Counted from the stretch's first letter, positions 1-9,542 are shown. The stretch is DNA of 50,956 nucleotides from Patescibacteria group bacterium (GCA_018813815.1 JAHJAY010000027.1:1-50956), one strand, 5' to 3'. Translations and numbers: made by a program. Notes: generated by a model from the letters alone, not told the origin.

Positions 1-111
1 AACGCTAAAACCTGGTTATCTGCCCGGGAAAAAGGCAAGTTAAAGCTGGTTGGGCGTGACTACCAAGTTATTGACGGTGAGGTGGTGGAATTCAAGTTTG
101 GCGCTGGCTAG
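1..111 (+). CDS. ychF: C-terminal end of YchF/Obg-like ribosome-binding ATPase (partial, starts before window)
   Basis: Frame 1 reads NAKTWLSAREKGKLKLVGRDYQVIDGEVVEFKFGAG*, resembling the YchF TGS-domain C-terminus (KDYxVxDGDVxxFxF). Confidence 0.75.
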   Translation, partial: NAKTWLSAREKGKLKLVGRDYQVIDGEVVEFKFGAG

Positions 112-221
112 CCCGCATTACTTGCGTAGCTTGTGGCGGGTTGAGTTTTTAATGAGCTTATTGTATAGTCATGTTATACTCTGATAAGAGTTATATTTTA
201 GAATAGGAAGGGGAATCCCTA

Positions 222-500
222 ATGAGAACTTATGAGGCAGTTTTTGTGTTTGATCCTCAAGTGGTCAAAAGCAAAAAAGAGGCTTTAGTTCAGGTAAATA
301 AAATTTTTAAACCAGCTGCGTCTAAAATTATTGAAACTCAGGCTTGGGGAGAACGCTCATTAGCCTATCCGATTAAGAAAAAAACTCAAGGTTGGTATTT
401 GTGCTTAACGGTTGAGCTTGACGAGGCTAAATTGGGAGAAATCAGCAAAAACCTTAAATTGGAAACAACTATTTTGCGGCACTTATTAATTAAGCAGTAA
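222..500 (+). CDS. rpsF: 30S ribosomal protein bS6
   Basis: MRTYEAVFVFDP...ERSLAYPIKKKTQGWY..., S6 pattern; followed by ssb and rpsR as in the canonical operon. Confidence 0.93.
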   Translation: MRTYEAVFVFDPQVVKSKKEALVQVNKIFKPAASKIIETQAWGERSLAYPIKKKTQGWYLCLTVELDEAKLGEISKNLKLETTILRHLLIKQ

Positions 501-511
501 GGGGGGCGGTT

Positions 512-1075
512 ATGGCTTCACGTTCTTTAAATAAAGTAATGTTAATTGGTAATTTAACCCGGGATCCGGAATTGAGATATACACCTCAAGGGACGGCGGT
601 TTGCAGTTTTGGTTTAGCGACCAATCGTTCTTGGCAATCAGCAGGCGGCGGTGATCGTCAGGAGGAAACTGAATTTCATCGGATTGTTGCCTGGCAAAAA
701 CTGGCAGAGCTTTGCAGTCAGCTTTTGTTTAAAGGCAGAAAAGTCTATGTTGAGGGTCGATTACAAACACGGAAATGGACCGGTTCTGATGGTCAAGAGC
801 GGCAGACTACCGAAATTGTGATTGATAATATGATTGTTCTTGATTACCGTCAGCGCGATGATCAGTCTGGTGGTGGTTATGATTCGACCGGCAGCCAGCC
901 GGCGGTGGCCACAGAAGTTGTTCAGCCCGCCGCTCCAGCTGAGCCGATCAGCAGCGAGGTTCCTGTTAAAGAGAGTAAAGCTAAGGCGGTAGTTAAACCA
1001 AAAACGCAAAAAAAAGTTGAAACTGTCGGTCAGGACGATCCAAAAAAGGTCGCGCCTGATGACATTCCCTTTTAA
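512..1075 (+). CDS. ssb: Single-stranded DNA-binding protein
   Basis: LNKVMLIGNLTRDPELRYTPQGTAVCSFGLATNRSW, OB-fold SSB; acidic tip DDIPF. Confidence 0.96.
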   Translation: MASRSLNKVMLIGNLTRDPELRYTPQGTAVCSFGLATNRSWQSAGGGDRQEETEFHRIVAWQKLAELCSQLLFKGRKVYVEGRLQTRKWTGSDGQERQTTEIVIDNMIVLDYRQRDDQSGGGYDSTGSQPAVATEVVQPAAPAEPISSEVPVKESKAKAVVKPKTQKKVETVGQDDPKKVAPDDIPF

Positions 1076-1085
1076 GGAGTAGTTT

Positions 1086-1328
1086 ATGAAGCCAAAACGG
1101 CGGTTTAGAAAAAGAATAGAACAGGCCCCTGACAAATGTGCTTTTTGTGAGGAAAAAAAAGAACCGGATTATAAAACAGTTGACAGTTTGGTTAAACATC
1201 TGAGTGGCCGAGGAAAAATTTTAAGCAGGAAAAAAAGCGGACTGTGTGCCAAGCATCAACGTCGTTTAGCCACAGCGGTTAAAAGAGCCCGACATTTAGC
1301 CTTACTGCCTTTTGTTGGGGCAGTCTAA
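1086..1328 (+). CDS. rpsR: 30S ribosomal protein bS18
   Basis: CAFCEEKK...[42 protein letters not shown]. Confidence 0.95.
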   Translation: MKPKRRFRKRIEQAPDKCAFCEEKKEPDYKTVDSLVKHLSGRGKILSRKKSGLCAKHQRRLATAVKRARHLALLPFVGAV

Positions 1329-1334
1329 TGCCCA

Positions 1335-1910
1335 ATGAAAACACAAACTAGAATTATTGAATTAGCGAAGGAATTAAAAATTAAACCGCGGCGGTTGGTT
1401 AATTTTTTGCTTGTATCTTTAGGTAAATCTGTTGCCAAAGGCCAGATTTTAGCTCAGAAAAAGACTATGGGTTTTATCACCAAAACTGTTCGGGCGCCTG
1501 AAGCCGGCACAGTGGATAAAATTGAAGCTACCACGGGGCGGCTTTTTTTAACTCGGGCAAGTAAGAAAACCGGCTTTGGTTTTGGTTGGGGCAAGGCTAA
1601 GGCGGTGTTAGTTAAAGCCAAAGCCGAATTGAGTTTGAAAAATTTGAACCCTGATTGGCGGGATAAAATTATTTGGGCAGAGGCTATCAGTGAACCCGGA
1701 GCAATTTTTAAAGCCGAAGTGCTGGGGATTGAAGGTTTAATTTTACCGATTGAAACGCGTGAGGAATTACAAGACAGTTGTCAGGAGTTGGTTGAAGCCA
1801 GTGAGTTGGCAGTGGTTTTTGTTAAACCAGGTGTAAGTGAAAAGTTAAAACAGCTGGTTGGTAAACAGGTCATGATTGATGGCCAGAAGGGATCAGTTAG
1901 TGAAGCTTAG
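1335..1910 (+). CDS. Hypothetical protein with barrel-sandwich/biotinyl-lipoyl-like N-terminal segment
   Basis: 191-aa ORF in operon; GKSVAKGQILAQKK...VRAPEAGTVDKIEATTGRLFL resembles a barrel-sandwich hybrid repeat; family not assigned. Confidence 0.6.
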   Translation: MKTQTRIIELAKELKIKPRRLVNFLLVSLGKSVAKGQILAQKKTMGFITKTVRAPEAGTVDKIEATTGRLFLTRASKKTGFGFGWGKAKAVLVKAKAELSLKNLNPDWRDKIIWAEAISEPGAIFKAEVLGIEGLILPIETREELQDSCQELVEASELAVVFVKPGVSEKLKQLVGKQVMIDGQKGSVSEA

Positions 1911-3150
1911 TTTAAAAATCGTCAGGAAAACAGTTTTAAGTTTAGCCTTTTTACTTTTAGTCGGAGGAAGCGGTTTTTGGTTGGGGCGGACTGTTCAGTT
2001 ACCATCGACCTCGTCAGTTAATTGGCGGGTTGATCGCGCTCAGCCGGCAGCTAAAAACCATTTGGATTTATCAATGTTTTGGGATGTGTGGGATCGGTTA
2101 GAGCAATCTTATTTTGATCGACAGGCGGTTGATGCGCAAAAAATGATTTGGGGAGCGATTCAAGGTATGACTGCAGCGCTTGATGATCCTTATACTGTGT
2201 TCCTGCCGCCCAAAGACAATCAGCGCGCCCAAGAAGATTTAAACGGTTTTTTTGAAGGCGTAGGCATTGAATTGGGCTATCGTGACGAGATTTTAGCGGT
2301 GATTGCCCCCCTTGAAGGTATGCCGGCTAAAGCAGCGGGAATTCGGGCAGGCGATTTGATCGTCCATGTTAAAGATGAAGCTAAAAATGTTGATGTGGAT
2401 ACTTTAAGCATGTCTTTGCCGCAAGCAGTGGAAATTATTCGCGGACCCAAAGGCACACCGGTTACATTGAGTATTATTCATTCGGGTGAACAGGAAGTAG
2501 TGGAAATTGCCATTGTTCGGGGGACAATTATTGTTTCCAGTGTTCAGCTTGATTGGGTGGAGGGTGATATTGCCCATTTGCAATTATTCCGCTTTGGTGA
2601 ACGCACGCCCGAAGAGTGGGATCAGGCAGTGACCGAGATAACAGATAAATGTTCCGGTGGTCAAAGATTCAATTGTTCTGGAATCATTCTTGATCTGAGA
2701 AATAATCCTGGCGGTTACTTGGAGGCGGCAGTTAATCTGGCCAGCGAGTTTATTGCTCAGGGTGTGGTGGTTAAACAGGAGAATGCCGGCGGTTCAGTGG
2801 AAACCTACAGTGTTACCCGGCGGGGTAAACTTCTGGAAGCGCCGATAGTCGTTTTAATTAATAAGGGTAGTGCTTCATCGTCAGAGATTTTAGCCGGCGC
2901 TTTGAAAGTCAGGCGCCAGATTGAATTGATTGGTGAAACCAGCTTTGGTAAAGGCACTATTCAGGAGGCTCAAGAATTAGGTGGTGGTGCCGGCCTTCAT
3001 GTCACCACTGCTCGTTGGTTGCTGCCTGATGATACCTGGGTGAATGAAGCTGGCTTAGAACCTGATTATCAAGTTGAAGATGATCGGGAAACTGAAGCAG
3101 ATGAACAGTTTTTGAAAGCAATTGAGGTATTAAATGAAAATAATAATTAA
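1876..3150 (+). CDS. S41 family carboxy-terminal processing peptidase with PDZ domain
   Basis: N-terminal TM; FEGVGIEL, PDZ, GIILDLRNNPGGYLEAAV, GSASSSEILAGALK (Ser), GETSFGKGTIQ (Lys). True start may be the internal GTG near 1897. Confidence 0.92.
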   Translation: MMARRDQLVKLSLKIVRKTVLSLAFLLLVGGSGFWLGRTVQLPSTSSVNWRVDRAQPAAKNHLDLSMFWDVWDRLEQSYFDRQAVDAQKMIWGAIQGMTAALDDPYTVFLPPKDNQRAQEDLNGFFEGVGIELGYRDEILAVIAPLEGMPAKAAGIRAGDLIVHVKDEAKNVDVDTLSMSLPQAVEIIRGPKGTPVTLSIIHSGEQEVVEIAIVRGTIIVSSVQLDWVEGDIAHLQLFRFGERTPEEWDQAVTEITDKCSGGQRFNCSGIILDLRNNPGGYLEAAVNLASEFIAQGVVVKQENAGGSVETYSVTRRGKLLEAPIVVLINKGSASSSEILAGALKVRRQIELIGETSFGKGTIQEAQELGGGAGLHVTTARWLLPDDTWVNEAGLEPDYQVEDDRETEADEQFLKAIEVLNENNN

Positions 3151-3574
3151 AAAAACCAGTGAAATTAAAGAGGTTTCTTTTGGCCATGCGGTTAACTATT
3201 TGATTCCTCAGGGTTTGGCAGTAGCGGCTACAAGCAAAAACCTGAAAGAGCTTCAAGTTCGGCAGGCCAAGGAACAGGATAAGAAAAAGCAGGCGGTTAA
3301 AAAGGTTAAGGCCAAGCTAAAAAATTTAACCGGTAAAGAAATCAGCTTTAAAGTTAAATCCGGTAAAAAAGGTAAAATTTATGGGGCAATTACCAAAAAA
3401 GAAATTGCCGAAAAGTTGGGAATTTTAAAAAGTGAGGTTTTGCTTGATAAGCCGATTAAAAAAATCGGAGAATACGATATAAAAATAAATATAAAAGCGC
3501 GCGCCGCCGGCATAGCCTCTGGCGACGCACGGCAAAAATCAAATGTCAAAGTAGTGGTAGAAGAAAAGAATTAA
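3134..3574 (+). CDS. rplI: 50S ribosomal protein bL9 with atypical GC-rich insertion near C-terminus
   Basis: MKIIIKKTSEIKEVSFGHAVNYLIPQGLAVAAT plus C-terminal domain; see finding. Confidence 0.88.
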   Translation: MKIIIKKTSEIKEVSFGHAVNYLIPQGLAVAATSKNLKELQVRQAKEQDKKKQAVKKVKAKLKNLTGKEISFKVKSGKKGKIYGAITKKEIAEKLGILKSEVLLDKPIKKIGEYDIKINIKARAAGIASGDARQKSNVKVVVEEKN

Positions 3575-3575
3575 A

Positions 3576-4751
3576 ATGAAGAAATTTCTTCTTGGCGCTG
3601 CTACCGGTTTTGTATTTTTAGTTGCTATTCTTGGCGGAGCGATCAGTGATCGGCTATGGGGTTATCAGCCATTAGACAAATGGTTTCCTCGTTCAGGTTC
3701 AACAGAGTCTTCATTTCACTCCAACAATATTCGGGTGGTGAATGAAGAAAATGTGGTGATTGAAGTGGTTGAACAAGTTACCCCTTCGGTGGTAACTGTG
3801 GGGATTAAAACCCGCCAACGGATTATTGATCCCGGCAGTTTTTCTTTTGACCCATTTGATTTTTTTGGTTTTAGGCAACCAACTGTTCAGGAAAAAGAAG
3901 TTGAACAGGATATTGGCAGTGGTTTTATTGTCAGTGCTGAGGGCTTAGTAGTAACCAATAAACATGTTGTGGCTGATATTGAAGCAGAATATAAAGTAAT
4001 TACCGCTGATGACCGGGAATATCCGGTGGAAAAAATCTATCGTGATCCGATTAATGATTTAGCGATTTTGAAAATTAGCGCGCTTGATGGTATGAATCTT
4101 CAGCCGGTTGATTTAGGTGATTCTGAAGCTTTAAAAGTCGGTCAATTCGTAATTGCCATTGGCACGGCTTTAGGCGAATTTCGCTCCACTGTAACCACTG
4201 GGGTGATTTCTGGTTTAGGGCGTGGAATTCAGGCCGGAAATGGTTTTTCCGGTCAAGTGGAAAGTTTAGATAATGTGATTCAAACTGACGCGGCCATCAA
4301 TCCGGGTAATTCAGGCGGACCGTTGCTTAATTCTGTTGGTGAAGTGATTGCGGTTAATGTGGCTACAACTCAAGGAGCAGAAAACATCGGTTTTGCCATA
4401 CCTATAAATATTGTCAGGCAATCATTGGAAGAGTTTGAGGAAACAGGCAGTTTTTCCCGCGCTTTTTTAGGTGTGCGCTACAAAATGATTGACCAGAGAA
4501 CAGCAATTCTCAATGAAGTGCCTGAAGGAGCTTATGTGGTTGAGGTGATAGCGGATTCTCCGGCAGACAAAAGCGGTATTCAAGAGGGTGATATTTTAAT
4601 AGCCATTGATGGTCAGGTATTAAAACAAGCCGAAGCAGGTTTAATCGAGATTATTAATCATAAAAAAGCAGGTGAAGAAGTTAAAATTGAGCTGTGGCGC
4701 GACGGTGAGACTCGGGAATTGAAGATTCGACTGGAAGAAATTGGAGAATAA
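3576..4751 (+). CDS. HtrA/DegP-like trypsin-type serine protease with one PDZ domain
   Basis: [19 protein letters not shown] (His), [11 protein letters not shown] (Asp), [12 protein letters not shown] (Ser), C-terminal PDZ. Confidence 0.95.
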   Translation: MKKFLLGAATGFVFLVAILGGAISDRLWGYQPLDKWFPRSGSTESSFHSNNIRVVNEENVVIEVVEQVTPSVVTVGIKTRQRIIDPGSFSFDPFDFFGFRQPTVQEKEVEQDIGSGFIVSAEGLVVTNKHVVADIEAEYKVITADDREYPVEKIYRDPINDLAILKISALDGMNLQPVDLGDSEALKVGQFVIAIGTALGEFRSTVTTGVISGLGRGIQAGNGFSGQVESLDNVIQTDAAINPGNSGGPLLNSVGEVIAVNVATTQGAENIGFAIPINIVRQSLEEFEETGSFSRAFLGVRYKMIDQRTAILNEVPEGAYVVEVIADSPADKSGIQEGDILIAIDGQVLKQAEAGLIEIINHKKAGEEVKIELWRDGETRELKIRLEEIGE

Positions 4752-4784
4752 TAATCAAAAATTACTAATTTCTAAATTTTATAG

Positions 4785-4790
4785 TATAAT
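4785..4790 (+). promoter_or_regulatory. -10 element TATAAT of a predicted leaderless rpmE transcript
   Basis: TATAAT followed by exactly 7 nt and then ATG at 4798; no room for a Shine-Dalgarno. Confidence 0.55.
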
Positions 4791-4797
4791 TGCTCCT

Positions 4798-5112
4798 ATG
4801 AAGAAAAAAATTCATCCAGTTTATTATAATGATGCAGTCGCGACCTGTACTTGTGGAAATACTTTTAAGACCGGCTCAACTAAAAAAGACATTCAAGTTG
4901 AGATTTGCGCCGCCTGTCACCCCTTTTTTACCGGCGAGATGAAGTATGTTGATACTTTGGGTCGGGTAGAGCGTTTTCAAAAAAAAGCGGCGGCGGTGGT
5001 TGGTAAAACATACCTTTCTAAAAAGAAACGTCAGGCACTGCAACGGACTAAAGACAAAAAACAAGCTGATAAGGCACCGCGAACTTTAAAAGAGATGTTG
5101 CAAAAGTCATGA
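4798..5112 (+). CDS. rpmE: 50S ribosomal protein bL31 (Zn-binding form)
   Basis: [46 protein letters not shown]; start placed at 4798 rather than the 4741 start in the track. Confidence 0.93.
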   Translation: MKKKIHPVYYNDAVATCTCGNTFKTGSTKKDIQVEICAACHPFFTGEMKYVDTLGRVERFQKKAAAVVGKTYLSKKKRQALQRTKDKKQADKAPRTLKEMLQKS

Positions 5113-5798
5113 TTGCTCCGGGATTTGTTATTCTTGAAGTTAGACCTGGAACCGGAGGTGAAGAAGCCAAAATTTGGGCCAGAGATTTACAGCGGATGTA
5201 TGCTAAATATGCGGCTGCTCAAAATTGGCAAGTGGTTGATTTGGGGGCCGGTTGTTTGAAAATTAAAGGTGCAGGGGTTTACCAAAAATTAAAACATGAA
5301 AGCGGTGTTCATCGGGTACAGCGAATACCGACGACTGAACGTTATGATCGGATCCATACTTCAACTGCAACTGTGGCAGTTATTCCGGAAATTCCTCAGA
5401 GTGAAATTGACTTTAAATCAAGCGATTTAGAAGTTCAATTTTGTCGTTCTTCTTCGCAAGGAGGACAAAATGTTCAGAAAGTCAGCACTGCAGTTCGTTT
5501 AAAACACAAACCAAGCGGCTTGACGACTACTTGTCAAACTCAACGTTATCAGGAACAAAATCGCAAAATTGCCGAAGATATGTTGCGGGCTAAACTGTGG
5601 GAGCAGAAACAGGCTCAAAGGACTTCGCAAGTGAATCAGCACCGGGCAGCGATTGGACAGGGTATGCGGTCAGAAAAAATCCGGACGTACAATTATTCCC
5701 AAAATCGGGTGACTGATCATCGGATCAATAAAAAATGGCAGGATTTGGAAAACATTTTAGAAGGTAAATTAGACAAAATAATCAAGGCGTTAAACTAA
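5109..5798 (+). CDS. prfA: Peptide chain release factor 1-like, lacking N-terminal domain 1
   Basis: [42 protein letters not shown] (PxT motif class), [12 protein letters not shown] (GGQ); only 229 aa; ATGA overlap with rpmE. Confidence 0.88.
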   Translation: MIAPGFVILEVRPGTGGEEAKIWARDLQRMYAKYAAAQNWQVVDLGAGCLKIKGAGVYQKLKHESGVHRVQRIPTTERYDRIHTSTATVAVIPEIPQSEIDFKSSDLEVQFCRSSSQGGQNVQKVSTAVRLKHKPSGLTTTCQTQRYQEQNRKIAEDMLRAKLWEQKQAQRTSQVNQHRAAIGQGMRSEKIRTYNYSQNRVTDHRINKKWQDLENILEGKLDKIIKALN

Positions 5799-6721
5799 TT
5801 AGACGATCGTTGTTCCGATTTAACGCTTTGTTTTTTGTATTCAGTTAAAAAGACCCCAATTACAATAAAAATCGCGCCCATAATAAATGATGGATCAACT
5901 GTTTCTCCTAACCAAAAAACAGCCAGCGGTATAGTGAAAATTGGTTGAAGGTAAGTAAACAGGGTTGCCTCTGAGGCTTCAATTAAACTTACTCCGTAAG
6001 CATAAGTAAAATAGGCAATGATTGAAGCAAATAAACTCATAAAAAGAATGCCGGGAATGGCTTGGATATTCGGTAGGAAATTCATAGTTATACGATAGCT
6101 GCTACTTAAGAGAAAAAGCGGGATGTAAGTAATCAGACCAACAAAAAAGGCCATGGCCGTCAGATTGAAACTGGAATATTTTTTAGCCAGATTTTTACCT
6201 AAAAGCGTATAGGTGGCCCAGCTGATATTGCTTACAAGAATTAGAATGTTGCCCAGAAGGTTCTGAGTTGTAAAAGTTCCTGAGCTTTTTAAAAGAGGGG
6301 AAAGGACGGCAATTAAAGTTCCGCCAAAAGCTAAGGCTAGGCCAATCTTTTCTTGGCGGGTGATGACTTCTTTTAAAAAAACTACTCCACCCAAAACAAT
6401 CATAATTGGCACAGTGGCGGCTAAAACAGCTGCGTCAACCGAGCTGGTTTTATTAAGCCCGAAAAAAAGCAAGCCCAAAGTAAGACTGGTGCTGCAAAAA
6501 GCGACCAGTAAAATCTGAGGCAAGTCACAAAGTTCAAACGGCTGGACTTTTATTTTTTTTAAAAAGACAGGCAGGATTAAAATTGAAACCAGTAAAAACC
6601 GCCAAAAAAGAAAGTCAGTTGGGCTAATGAAATTAAGGGTGTATTTAATAATTGGCGGAGAAATGCCCCAAATGATGGCGGTGGTTATTAGGGCGAGATA
6701 GGCTTTAATGCGAATAGTCAT
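5795..6721 (-). CDS. EamA/DMT-family transporter
   Basis: About ten hydrophobic segments; AAIIWGISPPIIKY, LLGNILILVSNISWATYTLLGK, duplicated EamA pattern. Confidence 0.88.
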   Translation of the reverse strand: MTIRIKAYLALITTAIIWGISPPIIKYTLNFISPTDFLFWRFLLVSILILPVFLKKIKVQPFELCDLPQILLVAFCSTSLTLGLLFFGLNKTSSVDAAVLAATVPIMIVLGGVVFLKEVITRQEKIGLALAFGGTLIAVLSPLLKSSGTFTTQNLLGNILILVSNISWATYTLLGKNLAKKYSSFNLTAMAFFVGLITYIPLFLLSSSYRITMNFLPNIQAIPGILFMSLFASIIAYFTYAYGVSLIEASEATLFTYLQPIFTIPLAVFWLGETVDPSFIMGAIFIVIGVFLTEYKKQSVKSEQRSSN

Positions 6722-7980
6722 TAGCCATTAGTTATTAGCTTTTCTATTGTTTTTTCTAAGCTAATTGTTTCTTGCTCCCCAGTCTTCATATTTTTAACTG
6801 CGATTATATTTGCCCTGATTTCTTCCGGACCAACAATCGCTACCCGAGGGATGCCTTTTTTATTAGCATATTTAAATTGTTTGTCCAACCTGACATTAGT
6901 ATCCGGATACAGTTCGGTCTTAACGCCGGCTTGACGGAGTCTGCTTGCCAACTGAAGCGACTGAGTTAAATATTCCGGCGAAAAAACCGTTACCAAAACT
7001 TGGGCGCCGCTTTTTTGTTCAGGAATCAAACCGAGTTGATCTGCGGCTTCAACCATTCGGTCAAAACCAAAAGCAATACCGACAGCCGGAATATCAACAC
7101 CGCCTAACTGGGCAATGAGTTTATCGTAACGGCCGCCGCCGCCACAAGAACCAGCCGTGTATTCTGGAAGGACAACTTCAAATATCATGTCAGTATAATA
7201 GTCTAAACCCCGAGCTAGACTGGGAGAAAACTGGATGTCTGTTTTGGCAACACCTAAACCAACGGCTGCCTCAATAATGCTTTTTAGACTGGGTGAGGTT
7301 TTGGCTTGACCGATTTCTTTTAAAACCTTTTGAGCATCATTCTTATTGAGACCCTTATTTTCCAGTTCACTTATAACTGCTTCTGCGCCGATTTTATTCA
7401 GCTTGTCAATTGACTGAATAAGCGAAAAAACATCAACAGTTTTGTTAGTAAAAGGTTTTAAAGTTTCAAATAAAATTTGGCGGTCATTGATTTTAATCTT
7501 TACTTGTTTAAAGCCAATATTTTTAAACGCCCAATAAGTGCAGCTGACAATTTCAGCGTCAGCTAATGGAGATGAACTGCCAAAAATGTCAATATCACAT
7601 TGGGTAAATTCGCGGAACCGGCCTTTTTGTGGTTTGTCCGCCCGAAAAACATTTTGAATCTGGTAGCGTCGAAAGTATTTGGGTAATTGATTTTGGTATT
7701 GAGCCAGAATTCGGGCTGTTGGTACGGTTTGATCAAACCTAAGACCAATTTGTCTTTTGCCTCGGTCAGTAAAAGTGTAAACTAGTTTATCAGCCTCGTC
7801 GCCATATTTACCCAGCAGTAAGCCGGCATACTCCAAAGTAGGAGTTTCCAGCGGCTCAAAACCAAAAAGCTCAAAGACTTGTTTAATTCTTTGGATAATA
7901 AAATCACGCTTGCGCTTTTCTTCCGGCAAGAAATCGCGAAAACCCTTTAAGGTTTGCGGCTTTTGCATTTTTTTAGTCAT
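6721..7980 (-). CDS. hisS: Histidyl-tRNA synthetase
   Basis: LKGFRDFLPEE, FTDRGKRQIGLRFDQTVPTARI, RYQIQNVFRADKPQKGRFREFTQCDIDIFG, RGLDYYTDMIFEV. Confidence 0.96.
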   Translation of the reverse strand: MTKKMQKPQTLKGFRDFLPEEKRKRDFIIQRIKQVFELFGFEPLETPTLEYAGLLLGKYGDEADKLVYTFTDRGKRQIGLRFDQTVPTARILAQYQNQLPKYFRRYQIQNVFRADKPQKGRFREFTQCDIDIFGSSSPLADAEIVSCTYWAFKNIGFKQVKIKINDRQILFETLKPFTNKTVDVFSLIQSIDKLNKIGAEAVISELENKGLNKNDAQKVLKEIGQAKTSPSLKSIIEAAVGLGVAKTDIQFSPSLARGLDYYTDMIFEVVLPEYTAGSCGGGGRYDKLIAQLGGVDIPAVGIAFGFDRMVEAADQLGLIPEQKSGAQVLVTVFSPEYLTQSLQLASRLRQAGVKTELYPDTNVRLDKQFKYANKKGIPRVAIVGPEEIRANIIAVKNMKTGEQETISLEKTIEKLITNG

Positions 7981-8162
7981 ATTGTTTCTTTAATAATAAC
8001 TTTTTAATCCTGCCAAAAGCAAACGCATTTTGACGAGCAGGGTACAAAAAACCAGCCCGTTCTATTAAAAACAATGGTAAATTTAAACCAATGCGGTTTG
8101 CTATGCCTGTGGAGCGGCAATCATTTTTAGAACTGACATGCGCTCCTGAAACAAGTGGGACA

Positions 8163-8171
8163 TGATATAAT
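8163..8171 (+). promoter_or_regulatory. Extended -10 TGATATAAT upstream of tandem HTH gene
   Basis: Perfect TGnTATAAT; no good -35 at standard spacing. Confidence 0.45.
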
Positions 8172-8207
8172 TTGATCCAATATTAATTTTTTTACCGTCT
8201 TAAAATT

Positions 8208-8792
8208 ATGTTAAAGGAGAGATTTTGTATTTCAAACGAGGTTTTTGCTGATTCAGAAATTGGCGACTGGGGTTGTGATGCCGGCCTTATACCTTATGCT
8301 TCAGAAACTCTTATTTGCGATAAGACGCTAACCTTTCGCGAGAAGCAGATTATAGTCTTGATAGTTTTTGGTTTTACTAATAGGAAGATTAGTAAAATAC
8401 TTAGTAATAAAAATAATGAACAACCATTAAGTTACCATACAGTCAGAAGCCACATGCACAATATTAATGAGAAACTTGATCTTGGATCTAAGATCGAAGT
8501 TGCAATAGCGGCTGTTTCTCGAGGTTGGGTTGATATTCCGGCAATTTTACAAGCAGGATACGATTTACCTGTTAGTAGAGTAGAAGACCTACCTCCCAGA
8601 GGTAAGGAGGTTTTAGCGATGATGGCAGAAGGAGATATTAACAAAGAAATTGCTGCTAAGCTAGTAATAGGATATCCTACAGTCAGAAGTCACGTAGCGA
8701 TTATTTTAGATAAACTTGAAGTTGAAAATAAAACGCAAGCAGCGGTGGCTTATTTGTGTTATCAACAGCCTATTCTTCATCCGGAGGGTTAG
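8208..8792 (+). CDS. Tandem LuxR/GerE-type HTH protein (two HTH domains)
   Basis: LTFREKQIIVLIVFGFTNRKISKIL...HTVRSHMHNINEKL and LPPRGKEVLAMMAEGDINKEIAAKL...PTVRSHVAIILDKL. Confidence 0.75.
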   Translation: MLKERFCISNEVFADSEIGDWGCDAGLIPYASETLICDKTLTFREKQIIVLIVFGFTNRKISKILSNKNNEQPLSYHTVRSHMHNINEKLDLGSKIEVAIAAVSRGWVDIPAILQAGYDLPVSRVEDLPPRGKEVLAMMAEGDINKEIAAKLVIGYPTVRSHVAIILDKLEVENKTQAAVAYLCYQQPILHPEG

Positions 8793-9528
8793 TTGTTTTA
8801 GCCGTTGAACTAGCTGTTTCAGTCTCGGTTGGTTCAGTCTCATCAGTTAAGCCATTTTTGGTCGGAATAACTAAGACTTGATTTACCTTGTCAATTTCGC
8901 CGTCTTCATCAAGAGTAACGATCACATAAATTTTGTCTTCCAGGTTAATGTCTTCGATTTCCGGTTCTTCGATTCCTTTTATTTTTAAATTTTTACTGGA
9001 AGCCAGAGTAATTTCGTGATCATTAAAAACAATAGTTTGGTTGTCAATTTCTTTAACTTTACCCCAGAGTAATTGCCTGGCAGGAGCCGGTTTCGGCTCA
9101 GTTGTTACCACCACCCGCTTAGACTCTAAAACGCCGGTGTCATTTAAAAAACCCATGGCAATGATAAAATCGCCGACAGCCAAATCTTCAGGATTAAGTT
9201 GGTTGTTGCCCGGTGATTTGACAAAAACGGTTTCCTCCGAAAAGCTGGCTTGTTTAACCTCGTCAGCAATTTCAATTAAAAGTGTATCAGTGGTAATGTT
9301 TTTAAGTTTGCCGGGAAAACCCCGCTTCACTAATTGGCTAGTTTGGTCGTCAACCAGGCTTTTAACTTTATCAACATCCTCATCTACGTTTTCTTCAAGT
9401 CGCTCTTTTATTTTTTCTTTAACTTCATCTGAGGCTTCAGGAGTAGGCGATTGAGCCTGTATAAACGGAGTAAACAGCAAAGAGCAAAGAGTAAAGAGTA
9501 ATAAAAAGATGCTTATTTTTTTCTTCAT
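8770..9528 (-). CDS. Secreted hypothetical protein (signal peptide, repeated beta-rich segments)
   Basis: N-terminal signal peptide MKKKISIFLLLFTLCSLLFTPFIQAQ; Glu/Thr-rich C-terminus. Confidence 0.7.
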   Translation of the reverse strand: MKKKISIFLLLFTLCSLLFTPFIQAQSPTPEASDEVKEKIKERLEENVDEDVDKVKSLVDDQTSQLVKRGFPGKLKNITTDTLLIEIADEVKQASFSEETVFVKSPGNNQLNPEDLAVGDFIIAMGFLNDTGVLESKRVVVTTEPKPAPARQLLWGKVKEIDNQTIVFNDHEITLASSKNLKIKGIEEPEIEDINLEDKIYVIVTLDEDGEIDKVNQVLVIPTKNGLTDETEPTETETASSTAKTTNPPDEE

Positions 9529-9542
9529 GATTTAATTAATAA

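Noticed and set aside
112-165. Rho-independent terminator after ychF
   Set aside because: CCCGC/GCGGG stem is only 5 bp with a long loop before GAGTTTTT; too weak to call.
761-1135. Minus-strand ORFs 761..1135 and 993..1199
   Set aside because: Antisense to ssb and rpsR; composition and frame indicate shadow ORFs with no plausible domains.
9041-9454. Plus-strand 137-aa ORF
   Set aside because: Ser/Thr-rich antisense shadow of the secreted protein at 8770..9528.
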